DNA from: DATBLE01 sp038248655
GTDB taxonomy: Bacteria > Actinomycetota > Thermoleophilia > Gaiellales > Gaiellaceae
Reading direction: 5' to 3'
NCBI GenBank assembly: GCA_038248655.1
Contig: JBBRXG010000124.1
Location: forward strand, 1-8,048
DNA: 8,048 nucleotides
In this document: positions 1 through 6,313 of the stretch, one piece after another
Numbering within the stretch: the stretch's first letter is position 1
Layout: every line of letters starts with the position of its first letter
Translations under genes and position numbers: made by a program
Notes under the pieces: generated by a model
Told to the model about the DNA's origin: nothing
Databases searched by the model: none
The model's input: the letters and a program-made list of their open reading frames with translations, nothing else

Positions 1-116
1 AAGAGGTCGTCGCCGAGGAAGACGGCCCCGGGGACGTGCGCGTCGAGGTATTGCTCCCGCCCCGCCTCGATTCGATCGAGCGAGTATCCGCAGTCGACGA
101 ACCGGTACTGGATCAG
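1..116 (-). CDS. Rhodanese-type sulfurtransferase, N-terminal part (runs off window)
   Basis: Only the first 38 codons are visible. The frame contains RFVDCGYSLDRIEAGREQYL followed by DAHVPGAVFL. This matches the start of the first rhodanese domain of thiosulfate/3-mercaptopyruvate sulfurtransferases (VDCR...GR..Y..GHIPGA.F). Such enzymes are usually cytoplasmic and move sulfane sulfur through a cysteine lying in a later part that is not visible here. The gene overlaps the stop of the upstream flavoprotein gene and is probably the sixth gene of the hom operon. No ATG, GTG or TTG lies near the expected start. The best candidate is CTG at 116-114, which overlaps the TGA at 115-113 and has GAAGG six bases upstream. 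The next in-frame conventional start is GTG at 254, which would add a low-complexity, Arg-rich shadow of the neighbour. With CTG the protein lacks the roughly 10-15 residues that usually precede VDCR. Family is fairly sure; start is uncertain. Confidence 0.68.
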   Translation of the reverse strand, partial: MIQYRFVDCGYSLDRIEAGREQYLDAHVPGAVFLGDDL

Positions 117-730
117 TAGAAGCCTTCGCGCCGCGCGTACCGCTCGGCGCGCTCGGCGTCGTACGTCTCCGGGTCGACGGAAGCCCCGACCGAGCGCATG
201 ATCTCGCCGGACGACGGCAGCTCGTCCCGGCTGACATAGCCGGCCGGGTCCCACAGCTGCGCGCGGAGGAAGGCCTTCGAGCAGTGCGTGAACGCCTCCT
301 CGATCTCGATCAGGAGCCCGAGCTTCGGCACCTTCCCCTCGACCGCGCACGGTTCGAGCAGCACCGGGTCGGTGACGATCGTCGCCGTGCCGTTGACCCG
401 GAACGTGTCCGACACTCCCGGGATCACGAACAGAAGCGCGACGTGCCGGTTCTCGAGGATGTTGCGGTGCGAGTCGGCGAGCCTGTTCCCCGGGCGGTCC
501 GGGAGCAGCAGGGTGCGCTTGTCGAGGACGCGCACGAACCCCGCCGGATCGCCGCGCGGGCTGACGTCGCAGCTGCCGTCGGCGGCCGAGGTGGCGAGAC
601 ATAGGAAGGGCGACCGCTCGACGAACCGGCGAGTCAGGTCGTTCAGCCGGTCGCCGACCTTCGCCTGGACGAGCGCCGACGGCTCGCCCAGCAGAGAGCG
701 GAGGGCGTCCTCTCCCGCAATCGCGGTCAT
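113..730 (-). CDS. MSMEG_1061-family FMN-dependent PPOX-type flavoprotein
   Basis: This 205-residue protein matches the pyridoxamine 5'-phosphate oxidase-like split-barrel flavoproteins of the MSMEG_1061 type, which usually have about 200 residues. Recognisable stretches are CLATSAADGSCDVSPRGDPA (44-63), LLLPDRPGNRLADS (74-87), NILENRHVALLF (90-101), RVNGTATI (111-118) and the C-terminal EEAFTHCSKAF (144-154). Members are cytoplasmic and expected to bind FMN or a related flavin; the substrate is not known, so no reaction can be assigned. The ATG at 730 overlaps the TGA of the upstream kinase gene as ATGA. A strong GGAGGT (748-743) lies 12 bases upstream, which is a long spacing, so translational coupling probably contributes. 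The downstream stop overlaps the presumed rhodanese start. The frame stays open upstream to 1165, but that part is an Arg/Ala/Pro-rich shadow of the kinase gene. Confidence 0.88.
   Translation of the reverse strand: MTAIAGEDALRSLLGEPSALVQAKVGDRLNDLTRRFVERSPFLCLATSAADGSCDVSPRGDPAGFVRVLDKRTLLLPDRPGNRLADSHRNILENRHVALLFVIPGVSDTFRVNGTATIVTDPVLLEPCAVEGKVPKLGLLIEIEEAFTHCSKAFLRAQLWDPAGYVSRDELPSSGEIMRSVGASVDPETYDAERAERYARREGFY
123..127 (-). promoter_or_regulatory. Shine-Dalgarno-like GAAGG before the rhodanese CTG start
   Basis: On the minus strand GAAGG (127-123) is followed by six bases and then CTG at 116-114. The spacing suits ribosome binding and supports CTG as an initiation codon coupled to termination of the upstream gene. 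The motif lies inside the last codons of the flavoprotein gene, so chance is possible. Confidence 0.4.
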
Positions 731-1476
731 CGCCGGGAGCCTACCTCCGAGAAGAGCTGCGCCTGCTCGGGGTCGTCCCATGCGAGCGACTTGACGATCC
801 CCCACCCGCGTACTCGCTCGCGGTCCAGCTCGAGCAGGTCCGACATCAGATCGAGCCGCCGGCGCAGCTCCGCGACCGTCGGATCGGCGTCGCGGATGAG
901 CGCGACGGCGTCGTAGGCGCGCTCGGCGACGATCGGCTTGGAGTCGATCACGAGCCAGGGCTCGCGTTCGGCCCGGAGGACGTTGCCGCCGTGCAGGTCC
1001 TGGTGGCAGAGGACGAGGTCGTCCTGCGTCGGGCCGAGCGCCTGGAGCACGTCGAGGGCTTCGTCCAGCAGACGGCCCTGGTAGCGCGACGGCAGCTCGA
1101 CGAGCCAGCGCTCGGCATCGTCCGAGAGCCGGCGCCAAGTGACGTCGTGCGACGGCGCGCGCCACAGGCGTCGCATCAGCCCGGCCGCGACCTCGATCTC
1201 GTCATCGGAGTAGGTGTCGCCGAGCGGCGTCCCCGGCACGCAGCGCTCGATCAGGAGCGCCCGCGAGCCCGGATCGTGCGCGAGCAGGCGCACAGCCCCA
1301 CGGCCGGCCCAGAAGCGCAGCGCCTCGGCCTCGTGGACGCTCTCGAAGTCGTCCGGAAGGTGTACCTTCAGCACCGCCTCCGTTCCGTCGGGCAGGCGGG
1401 CGGGCGCGACGAGCTTCGAGTAGGGCGCGCGAAACGGCTCGCCGAGCTCGAGCCCCCACTCCGCCGGAAACGTCAG
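727..1476 (-). CDS. APH(6)/hydroxyurea-phosphotransferase-like small-molecule kinase
   Basis: The 249-residue reading resembles the aminoglycoside 6-phosphotransferase/hydroxyurea kinase family (PF04655 type). Visible are the ATP-binding Lys37 in AVLKVHLP, Glu49 in HEAEALRFW, the WAGRGAVRLL stretch (56-65), a LLIERCVPGTPL hinge (74-85), the catalytic loop CHQDLHGGNVL (157-167: Asp160, Asn165) and the metal-binding Asp178 in VIDSKP. It should phosphorylate a small hydroxylated substrate with ATP in the cytoplasm. Substrate and resistance cannot be read from sequence, and its place directly after thrB argues for a metabolic role. The start is odd. CTG at 1476-1474 overlaps the thrB stop as CTGA and gives a natural TFPAEWGLELGEPF N-terminus. 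The nearest conventional starts are GTG at 1548, which adds 24 Arg/Ala-rich residues inside thrB, and GTG at codon 35, which would remove the first strands of the N-lobe. Family call firm, start tentative. Confidence 0.85.
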   Translation of the reverse strand: MTFPAEWGLELGEPFRAPYSKLVAPARLPDGTEAVLKVHLPDDFESVHEAEALRFWAGRGAVRLLAHDPGSRALLIERCVPGTPLGDTYSDDEIEVAAGLMRRLWRAPSHDVTWRRLSDDAERWLVELPSRYQGRLLDEALDVLQALGPTQDDLVLCHQDLHGGNVLRAEREPWLVIDSKPIVAERAYDAVALIRDADPTVAELRRRLDLMSDLLELDRERVRGWGIVKSLAWDDPEQAQLFSEVGSRR

Positions 1477-2270
1477 TGCGCCCCCTCTGCGACCGCAAGC
1501 GGCAGCACGCGCTCGCCGGGAAAGCGGCGCTCGAGCTCCGGCACGCACGCGACCGCGTCCTCGGCCCAGACGATCACGGTCGGCCCGGAGCCGGAGAGCG
1601 TCGCGCCGACCGCGCCCGCGGGGAGATCCGCCCGCACGGAATCGAGGATCGGCGATGGACGGTACGGCTCGTGGAGCCGGTCGGCGAGCGCGGCGGTGAG
1701 GAGCGCCGGGTCGCCCGCCGCCAGGCCCGCACCCAGCAGTGCCGCCCGCGCGACGTTGAACGACGCGTCGCGGTGCGAGACCTCGCCCGGGAGCGCGGCG
1801 CGCGCCTCGGTCGTGCGGACCCGCTGCTCGGGGACGACCGCGACTGCCGTCAGCGGAAGCGTGTCGGCGATGCGGGCGATCCTGCCCTCCCAGGTCAGGC
1901 ACGCGCCCCCGACGAGGCAGGCGGCGAGGTTGTCCGAGTGGCCCTCGAGCGGTCCGCCGCGGGCGAGCAGCGTCTCGGCTGGCAGCTCCTGACCCGACCA
2001 CTTCGCGCCCGCGACCAGCCCCAGCGCGATCGTCGCGGCGCTCGAGCCGAGACCGCGGGCGCGGGGAATCCGGTCCGTCCACTCGAAGGAGAGCCCTTCC
2101 GGGGAAGCGACGAGGCCGAACGCCCGGATGCCGATGTGCTCCGGGTCCGGCGGTCGGTCGTTGCCCGCCGCGACCTCGACCTCGTTCCAGAGATCGAGCG
2201 CGACCGCCGCGCAGTCGAAGCCGGGGCCCAGGTTGGCGGTCGAGGCCGGCGCCCGGACGCGCAGGCTCAC
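1473..2270 (-). CDS. thrB: Homoserine kinase (GHMP family)
   Basis: ThrB phosphorylates the gamma-hydroxyl of homoserine with ATP, the step before threonine synthase. The 265-residue protein begins SLRVRAPASTANLGPGFDC, the typical N-terminal GHMP motif. It carries the phosphate-binding loop PRARGLGSSAAT (69-80), EGHSDNLAACLVGG (109-122, where most members have EGHPDN) and the C-terminal GATLSGSGPT (222-231). Length is slightly below the usual 290-310. GTG at 2270 overlaps the thrC stop as GTGA. I see no Shine-Dalgarno motif before it, so reinitiation after thrC is the likely route. The frame is open upstream to 2603 only as a shadow of thrC. Its TGA at 1475-1473 overlaps the presumed CTG start of the kinase. 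Order hom-thrC-thrB is the common actinobacterial threonine arrangement. Confidence 0.96.
   Translation of the reverse strand: MSLRVRAPASTANLGPGFDCAAVALDLWNEVEVAAGNDRPPDPEHIGIRAFGLVASPEGLSFEWTDRIPRARGLGSSAATIALGLVAGAKWSGQELPAETLLARGGPLEGHSDNLAACLVGGACLTWEGRIARIADTLPLTAVAVVPEQRVRTTEARAALPGEVSHRDASFNVARAALLGAGLAAGDPALLTAALADRLHEPYRPSPILDSVRADLPAGAVGATLSGSGPTVIVWAEDAVACVPELERRFPGERVLPLAVAEGAH
1484..1488 (-). promoter_or_regulatory. Shine-Dalgarno-like AGAGG before the kinase CTG start
   Basis: On the minus strand the purine run AGAGGGGG occupies 1488-1481. Its AGAGG core (1488-1484) ends seven bases before CTG at 1476. This spacing supports initiation at the CTG that overlaps the thrB stop. The rival GTG at 1548 has only GAGG at a spacing of ten. 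Confidence 0.45.
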
Positions 2271-3121
2271 AGCCGGTCGACCGCGTCGGGGTCCTTGAGC
2301 CCGTGGCCGGTCAGCACGCACACGACGCGTCCTCCGGGCCGCACCTTCGCCACACCCGCCACGCCCGCCGCCGAGGCCGGCTCGCAGAACAGGCCCTCGA
2401 GCCGCGCGATCGCCGTCCACCAGCGGACTATCTCCTCGTCGTCGACGGTGACCACCTCTGCCGCCGCCTCCGCCCGCTCGCGGTGGACGGGCCGGACGAT
2501 GCGGATCGCGGTCGCGATCGTGTCGGCACGCTGTCCCACCTGGACGGCGAGCAGGCGCGGGGTGCCCCGCCCCGCCCGCTGAAAGCCGAGGACGTAGGCG
2601 CACGTGTTGCCGCCGCCGCCGTAGGGAAGCGCGAGCACGTCGGGCACCTCGCCGAGCTGCTCGGCGATCTCGACGGCGGCCGAGGCCTGGCCGTCGAGCC
2701 GGTCGGGGTTGACCGAGTTCACGTTCACCCAGCCCTCAGTCTCGGCGAGGCGGCGCGCCTCCCGGTGCGCATCTTCGAAGGAGCCGTCGACCTGGCGGAG
2801 CTCGGCGCCGGCGACGATCGCCTGCGCGAGCTTGCCCCGCGCCACCGCCCCGGCCGGCAGGAGCACGAGCGCCGGCAGCCCGGCCCGCGACGCGTACGCG
2901 GCAGCAGACGCCGACGTGTTGCCCGTCGAGGCGCAGACGACGCCCGGCGCACCCCGCTCGAGGGCGCGCGAGACGGCCACCGCCATCCCCCGGTCCTTAA
3001 AGCTGCCCGTCGGGTTCGCACCCTCCCACTTCAACCAGAGCTCGCAGCCGAGCAGCTCCGAGAGCCGCGGCGCCTCGAGCAGCGGCGTGCCGCCCTCCCC
3101 CAGGGAGACCCCTACGCCCAC
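2267..3121 (-). CDS. thrC: Threonine synthase, short form
   Basis: ThrC is a PLP enzyme that converts O-phosphohomoserine to threonine and phosphate. The 284-residue protein shows SLGEGGTPLLEAPRLSELLG (6-25), the PLP lysine Lys42 in NPTGSFKDRGMA, the ASTGNTSASAAAYA loop (64-77), NSVNPDRLDGQ (135-145), the phosphate-binding GGGGN (168-172), DTIATAIRI (200-208) and TGHGLKDPDA (271-280). It is shorter than the roughly 350 residues of Bacillus-type ThrC. About 20 N-terminal residues before the GxGGTPL motif are absent, and a segment before DTIATAIRI is about 8-10 residues shorter. GTG at 3121 lies inside the end of hom (10-nt overlap) and has GGAG (3130-3127) five bases upstream. No ATG, GTG or TTG is found in the next 19 codons upstream, so the short N-terminus looks real rather than a mis-called start. 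All recognisable catalytic motifs are intact. Confidence 0.96.
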   Translation of the reverse strand: MGVGVSLGEGGTPLLEAPRLSELLGCELWLKWEGANPTGSFKDRGMAVAVSRALERGAPGVVCASTGNTSASAAAYASRAGLPALVLLPAGAVARGKLAQAIVAGAELRQVDGSFEDAHREARRLAETEGWVNVNSVNPDRLDGQASAAVEIAEQLGEVPDVLALPYGGGGNTCAYVLGFQRAGRGTPRLLAVQVGQRADTIATAIRIVRPVHRERAEAAAEVVTVDDEEIVRWWTAIARLEGLFCEPASAAGVAGVAKVRPGGRVVCVLTGHGLKDPDAVDRL

Positions 3122-4407
3122 CCGAGCTCCGCGACGCCGCGATCGGAGATCACCGGCAACGCGGCCGCCGGGCCACGCGACTCCGCCAGCGCGCCGATCT
3201 CCTCGAGCGCCGCCCGCACCCGGCCCGCGGGCGCCTTGTGGGTGACGACGTGGAGGGTCGCCGACTCCGGCCCCTGGTGCTGAACGAGGCGCGCGATCGA
3301 GACCTCCTGCGCCGCCAGCCGCTGCGCAAGAAGGGCGAGCACGCCGGGCCGGTCGGCGACCTCGAACCGAAGGTAGTACGGGGAAACGACGTCGCCCTCG
3401 GGCAGGCGCGGAAGGTCGCGCCAGCAGGCGTCGTTCTGGAGGAAGCCCGTACCCGTCGTGCCGACCACCGTGACCATGTCCGCGACGACGGCGGACGCCG
3501 TCTCGATCCCGCCCGCGCCCGGACCCTCGAGCGTGATCTCCCGGATCGCATCGCCCTGCAGCATCACGGCGTTGAACGCCCCCTCGACCGCGGCGAGCGG
3601 GTGGCGGCGGTCGACCAGCGCCGGCCCGACCCGCACGTCCCAGTGCCCGTCGACGAGGGTCGCGGCGCCGACGAGCCTCACGGCCATGTCCAGCTCGCGC
3701 GCGGCGGCGATGTCGGCGGGCGCCAGCCGGCCCAGCCCCTCGTAGCGCACGTCCTCGAGCGTCACCCGCGTGCCGAACGCGACCGTCGCGAGGATCGCCA
3801 TCTTCGCGGCGGCGTCCTGTCCGGAGACGTCCTCCGTCGGGTCCGCCTCCGCGAGGCCGAGCCGCTGCGCCTCGGCCAGCGCGTCGCCGTAGGTCGAGCC
3901 GTGCTCCATCTCGGTCAGGACGAAGTTCGTCGTCCCGTTGACGATCCCGAGCACGCGGTGGACGTTGGAGACGACGAGCGCCTCGCGCAGGACCTTGATC
4001 ACCGGGATCGCGGCGCAGACCGACGCCTCGAAGCGCAGCTGCACCCCGCGCTCGGCAGCCGCTGCGAAGAGCTCCGCGCCGCGACGGGCGACCAGCTGCT
4101 TGTTCGCGGTCACGACCGGCTTACCGGCGCGGAGCAGATCGAGCACGTACCCGCCGGCCGGCTCGAGCCCGCCCATCAGTTCGGCGACCACTGCGATCTG
4201 CGGATCGTCCCGGATCTCGGCGAAGTCGGACGTCACGGCCACGCCGCCGCGATCCTTCGCGAGGTCGCGGACGAGCGCCTTGACCACGCGGAGGCGATGG
4301 CCGGTCGCTCGCTCGATGTCGGGCGCCTGGTCGCGGAGGAGCCGGTCGACGGCGGAGCCGACCGTCCCGTATCCGAGCAGGGCTACCGGAACGTCGACCG
4401 ACGCCAC
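3112..4407 (-). CDS. hom: Homoserine dehydrogenase with C-terminal ACT domain
   Basis: Hom reduces aspartate semialdehyde to homoserine with NAD(P)H, the branch point to threonine and methionine. The 431-residue protein has the Rossmann motif LLGYGTVGSAV (10-20), VAELMGG (74-80), the TANKQLVARRG region with Lys103 (100-110), GIVNGTTNFVLTEM (154-167), AEADPTEDVSGQDAAAKMAI (186-205, with probable catalytic Lys202) and a substrate-side GPGAGG (295-300). An ACT domain follows at about 345-420 (YYLRFEVADRPGVLALLAQR onward), which in this family mediates feedback by threonine. Length is normal for the ACT-containing form. GTG at 4407 is the only conventional start before the in-frame TAG at 4449. 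It lies six bases after a TACCGT hexamer, so the mRNA is probably leaderless. A leaderless start leaves no room for a leader-peptide attenuator or riboswitch. It is the first gene of the six-gene operon. Confidence 0.97.
   Translation of the reverse strand: MASVDVPVALLGYGTVGSAVDRLLRDQAPDIERATGHRLRVVKALVRDLAKDRGGVAVTSDFAEIRDDPQIAVVAELMGGLEPAGGYVLDLLRAGKPVVTANKQLVARRGAELFAAAAERGVQLRFEASVCAAIPVIKVLREALVVSNVHRVLGIVNGTTNFVLTEMEHGSTYGDALAEAQRLGLAEADPTEDVSGQDAAAKMAILATVAFGTRVTLEDVRYEGLGRLAPADIAAARELDMAVRLVGAATLVDGHWDVRVGPALVDRRHPLAAVEGAFNAVMLQGDAIREITLEGPGAGGIETASAVVADMVTVVGTTGTGFLQNDACWRDLPRLPEGDVVSPYYLRFEVADRPGVLALLAQRLAAQEVSIARLVQHQGPESATLHVVTHKAPAGRVRAALEEIGALAESRGPAAALPVISDRGVAELGWA
3127..3130 (-). 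promoter_or_regulatory. Ribosome binding site deciding the thrC GTG start
   Basis: GGAG on the minus strand (3130-3127) sits five bases before GTG at 3121, inside the last codons of hom. It fixes the start of the shortened ThrC and allows efficient translation from inside the overlapping upstream gene. Confidence 0.55.
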
Positions 4408-4413
4408 GCTCCG

Positions 4414-4419
4414 ACGGTA
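4414..4419 (-). promoter_or_regulatory. -10 element of a leaderless hom promoter
   Basis: On the minus strand TACCGT (4419-4414) is followed by six bases and GTG at 4407. The TAnnnT form and the distance place the transcription start at or next to the GTG. GGAG at 4411-4408 region lies too close to act as a Shine-Dalgarno site. No good -35 is visible; TTACGA at 4445-4440 is 20 bases away and overlaps the dinB -10. Confidence 0.55.
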
Positions 4420-4442
4420 CCGGAGCCCGCAGACGCGGCTCG

Positions 4443-4448
4443 TAAGCT
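4443..4448 (+). promoter_or_regulatory. -10 element of a leaderless dinB promoter
   Basis: TAAGCT lies six bases upstream of GTG at 4455. The 15 bases TAAGCTAGCGGCGTG match 13 of 15 with the same region of the small ORF at 7716-7730. No convincing -35 and no LexA-type palindrome is visible in the gap. Confidence 0.6.
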
Positions 4449-4454
4449 AGCGGC

Positions 4455-5507
4455 GTGATCGTCGCTCACCTCGATCTGGACGCGTTCTTCGCCGCGGTCG
4501 AGCAGCTCGAGGATCCGAGGCTGCGACGCAAGCCGCTGATCGTCGGCGGCGACCCGCTCGGCCGCGGCGTCGTCGCGACCGCGAACTACGTCGCGCGCGC
4601 GTTCGGGATCCACTCGGCGATGAGCTGCGCCGAGGCCCTCCGCCGCTGCCCGGAGGCCGTCTTCGTCCGTCCCCGCCATTCCCTGTACCGCCAGTACTCA
4701 CAGGAGGTGTGGCGGTCGGTGCAAGAGGTCGTTCCGACCGTGGAGCGTACCGGCCTCGACGACGGGTATCTGGATCTCGGCGAGCGGGCGGCGGACCTGC
4801 TCGCCGCCCGGCGTCTCGCCGAGGCGGTGCAGGCAGCCGTCCGCGGCGCAACCGCTCTCACCTGCTCGCTCGGAGTCGCCGCCTGCAAGGTCGTCGCCAA
4901 GGTCGCGTCCGACCGCCGCAAGCCCGGCGGCCTGACCGTCGTCAGGCCCGGCCGCGAGGCGGCGTTCCTCGCGCCGTTCGACGTGCGGCTGCTGCCCGGG
5001 GTCGGGCCCCGGGCGGAGGAGCGCCTGCGGGCCTCCGGGGTGGCGACGATCGGCACGCTCGCCGCCCTCGAGGACGATGCGCTGCGCCGGCTTCTGCCCG
5101 GAAGGATCGGGACGATGCTTCGCGACCGGGCGCGGGGGATCGACCCGCGCGGGCTGGAGACGCAGGTCGAGAGGATCTCGATCTCGACCGAGGAGACGTT
5201 CGCGCAGGACATCGGCGACCTCGAGCAGCTGCACGGTGAGCTGTACCGGATGGCCGTCCGCCTCGGCGACCATCTGACGAAGACCGGTCAGGCGGCGCGC
5301 ACGGTGACGACGAAGGTGCGCTACCCCGACTTCTCCATCCGCAGCCGCTCGTCGACGCTGGCCGCTGGGATCGACGACGGCACGTCGATCGGCGAGGTCG
5401 CCTGCACGCTCCTCGACCGGGCGCTGGCCGATCGCCCGGGGCCGCTACGGCTGGTCGGCGTCGGCCTCTCCAACATCGAGCCGTTCCGGCAGCTGGCGCT
5501 GCACTGA
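4455..5507 (+). CDS. dinB: DNA polymerase IV (Y-family, DinB)
   Basis: DinB is an error-prone translesion DNA polymerase. The 350-residue protein has the family layout: palm/fingers with metal ligands Asp7 and Asp9 in HLDLDAFFAAVE and the steric-gate Phe12, the fingers residues GVVATANYVARAFGI (38-52), the second metal site TGLDDGYLDL (99-108), the SLGVAACKVVAKVASDRRKP block (138-157), a helix-hairpin-helix LLPGVGPRAEERL (179-191) and a little-finger domain at about 240-345. The usual SIDEAYLD motif reads GLDDGYLD: Asp102 is kept, but the next acidic residue is Asp103 (codon GAC) rather than Glu. The C-terminus ends RQLALH and resembles the terminal beta-clamp-binding QLxLF motif. GTG at 4455 is chosen because the metal-binding Asp follows at codon 7, as in the family, and a -10 hexamer ends six bases upstream. 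The gene is divergent from hom and convergent with the dehydrogenase. Confidence 0.96.
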   Translation: MIVAHLDLDAFFAAVEQLEDPRLRRKPLIVGGDPLGRGVVATANYVARAFGIHSAMSCAEALRRCPEAVFVRPRHSLYRQYSQEVWRSVQEVVPTVERTGLDDGYLDLGERAADLLAARRLAEAVQAAVRGATALTCSLGVAACKVVAKVASDRRKPGGLTVVRPGREAAFLAPFDVRLLPGVGPRAEERLRASGVATIGTLAALEDDALRRLLPGRIGTMLRDRARGIDPRGLETQVERISISTEETFAQDIGDLEQLHGELYRMAVRLGDHLTKTGQAARTVTTKVRYPDFSIRSRSSTLAAGIDDGTSIGEVACTLLDRALADRPGPLRLVGVGLSNIEPFRQLALH

Positions 5508-5508
5508 G

Positions 5509-6306
5509 TCAGCGGAGCAGGCGAAGCGCGTCCGCCAGGTCGGATCCGGCGTCCGCCGGAGCCCCGCGGCCGAGTGGCGTCCGGGCGATCTCGGCCCAGA
5601 CCTGCGCCATCGCCTCGAACAGCGCCGGGTCGAGCCCTGCAGCTGCCTGGGCTGCGCTGATCTCGTGCATCTCGCCGACGTACCGCTCCGCCTTCGCCGC
5701 GGCGCGGGCGACGCGTCTGCCCGCGTCCTCGGCGACCTCGCCCAGATCGGCGAGCACGTGTGGGAGAACGCCGTAGTGATCGGCAGCGCGCAGGGCCTGG
5801 GCCAGCACGGCGGTGGAGCCCTTGTATACCGAGGCGGTGCTCATCTTCACTGCCGAGGCGGCCCCGACCTCGTCGCCGACCACGACCGGCTCCACGCCGT
5901 CGAACGGCAGAGCTGCCACCTCTCCGGCGCGCGGGCCCGAGAGGTAGATGCGCGTCGTGCCATCCTGCCGCGGCGGCGGGCCCGAGATCGAGCCGTCGAC
6001 GTCGGCCGAGATGCGCCGGGCCGTCGCCGGGGACACCGCGTTCAGGTCGGCGAGCAGCCGGGCGCCGGCCAGCCGGGCGGCGAGCGCCTCCGCCTGGTCG
6101 GGCGGGACGATCGAGAGCACGACGTCGGCCGCCTCGACGACCTCTCCGAGATCCGGCAGCAGCTCGAGCCCGGCCTCGCGGGCACGTCGCGCCGTCCCTT
6201 CGCTCCGCCCCGCAATCGTCGTGACGACGCGGGCGCCGCCGCGAAGGAGCACGCCGCCGACCGCGCTTCCCATCCCGCCCGCGCTGACGATCCCCACGGT
6301 CGGCAT
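5509..6306 (-). CDS. NAD(P)-dependent dehydrogenase of the 6-phosphogluconate/DUF1932 type
   Basis: The 265-residue protein has an N-terminal Rossmann fold beginning MPTVGIVSAGGMGSAVGG. The nucleotide-binding hairpin, VVLSIVPPDQAEALA (65-79) and LLADLNAVSP (85-94) are typical of the beta-hydroxyacid dehydrogenase superfamily. The C-terminal half carries AASAVKMSTASVYKGSTAVL, matching DUF1932 proteins and containing the candidate catalytic lysine. Members are cytoplasmic NAD(P)-dependent oxidoreductases; the substrate cannot be read here. The ATG at 6306 is chosen because the Rossmann strand starts immediately and TAGACT lies seven bases upstream. The frame is open to a GTG at 6372, giving a short hydrophobic extension (LLLILLGEKPRAL) that lies upstream of the promoter and that I do not believe. 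Its stop is one base from the dinB stop on the other strand. Confidence 0.88.
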   Translation of the reverse strand: MPTVGIVSAGGMGSAVGGVLLRGGARVVTTIAGRSEGTARRAREAGLELLPDLGEVVEAADVVLSIVPPDQAEALAARLAGARLLADLNAVSPATARRISADVDGSISGPPPRQDGTTRIYLSGPRAGEVAALPFDGVEPVVVGDEVGAASAVKMSTASVYKGSTAVLAQALRAADHYGVLPHVLADLGEVAEDAGRRVARAAAKAERYVGEMHEISAAQAAAGLDPALFEAMAQVWAEIARTPLGRGAPADAGSDLADALRLLR

Positions 6307-6313
6307 GCGTCGC

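Noticed and set aside
4408..4454. LexA/SOS box controlling dinB
   Set aside because: I looked for an actinobacterial LexA palindrome (CGAAC...GTTCG type) in the 47-bp gap. Only short palindromes CGGTACCG and GCTAGC are there, and they overlap the -10 elements.
3238..4458. Long open frame (about 406 codons) antisense to hom
   Set aside because: The translation is dominated by Arg, Asp, Glu, Val and His with no recognisable domain. Long antisense frames are expected in very GC-rich genes, and hom is firmly identified on the other strand.
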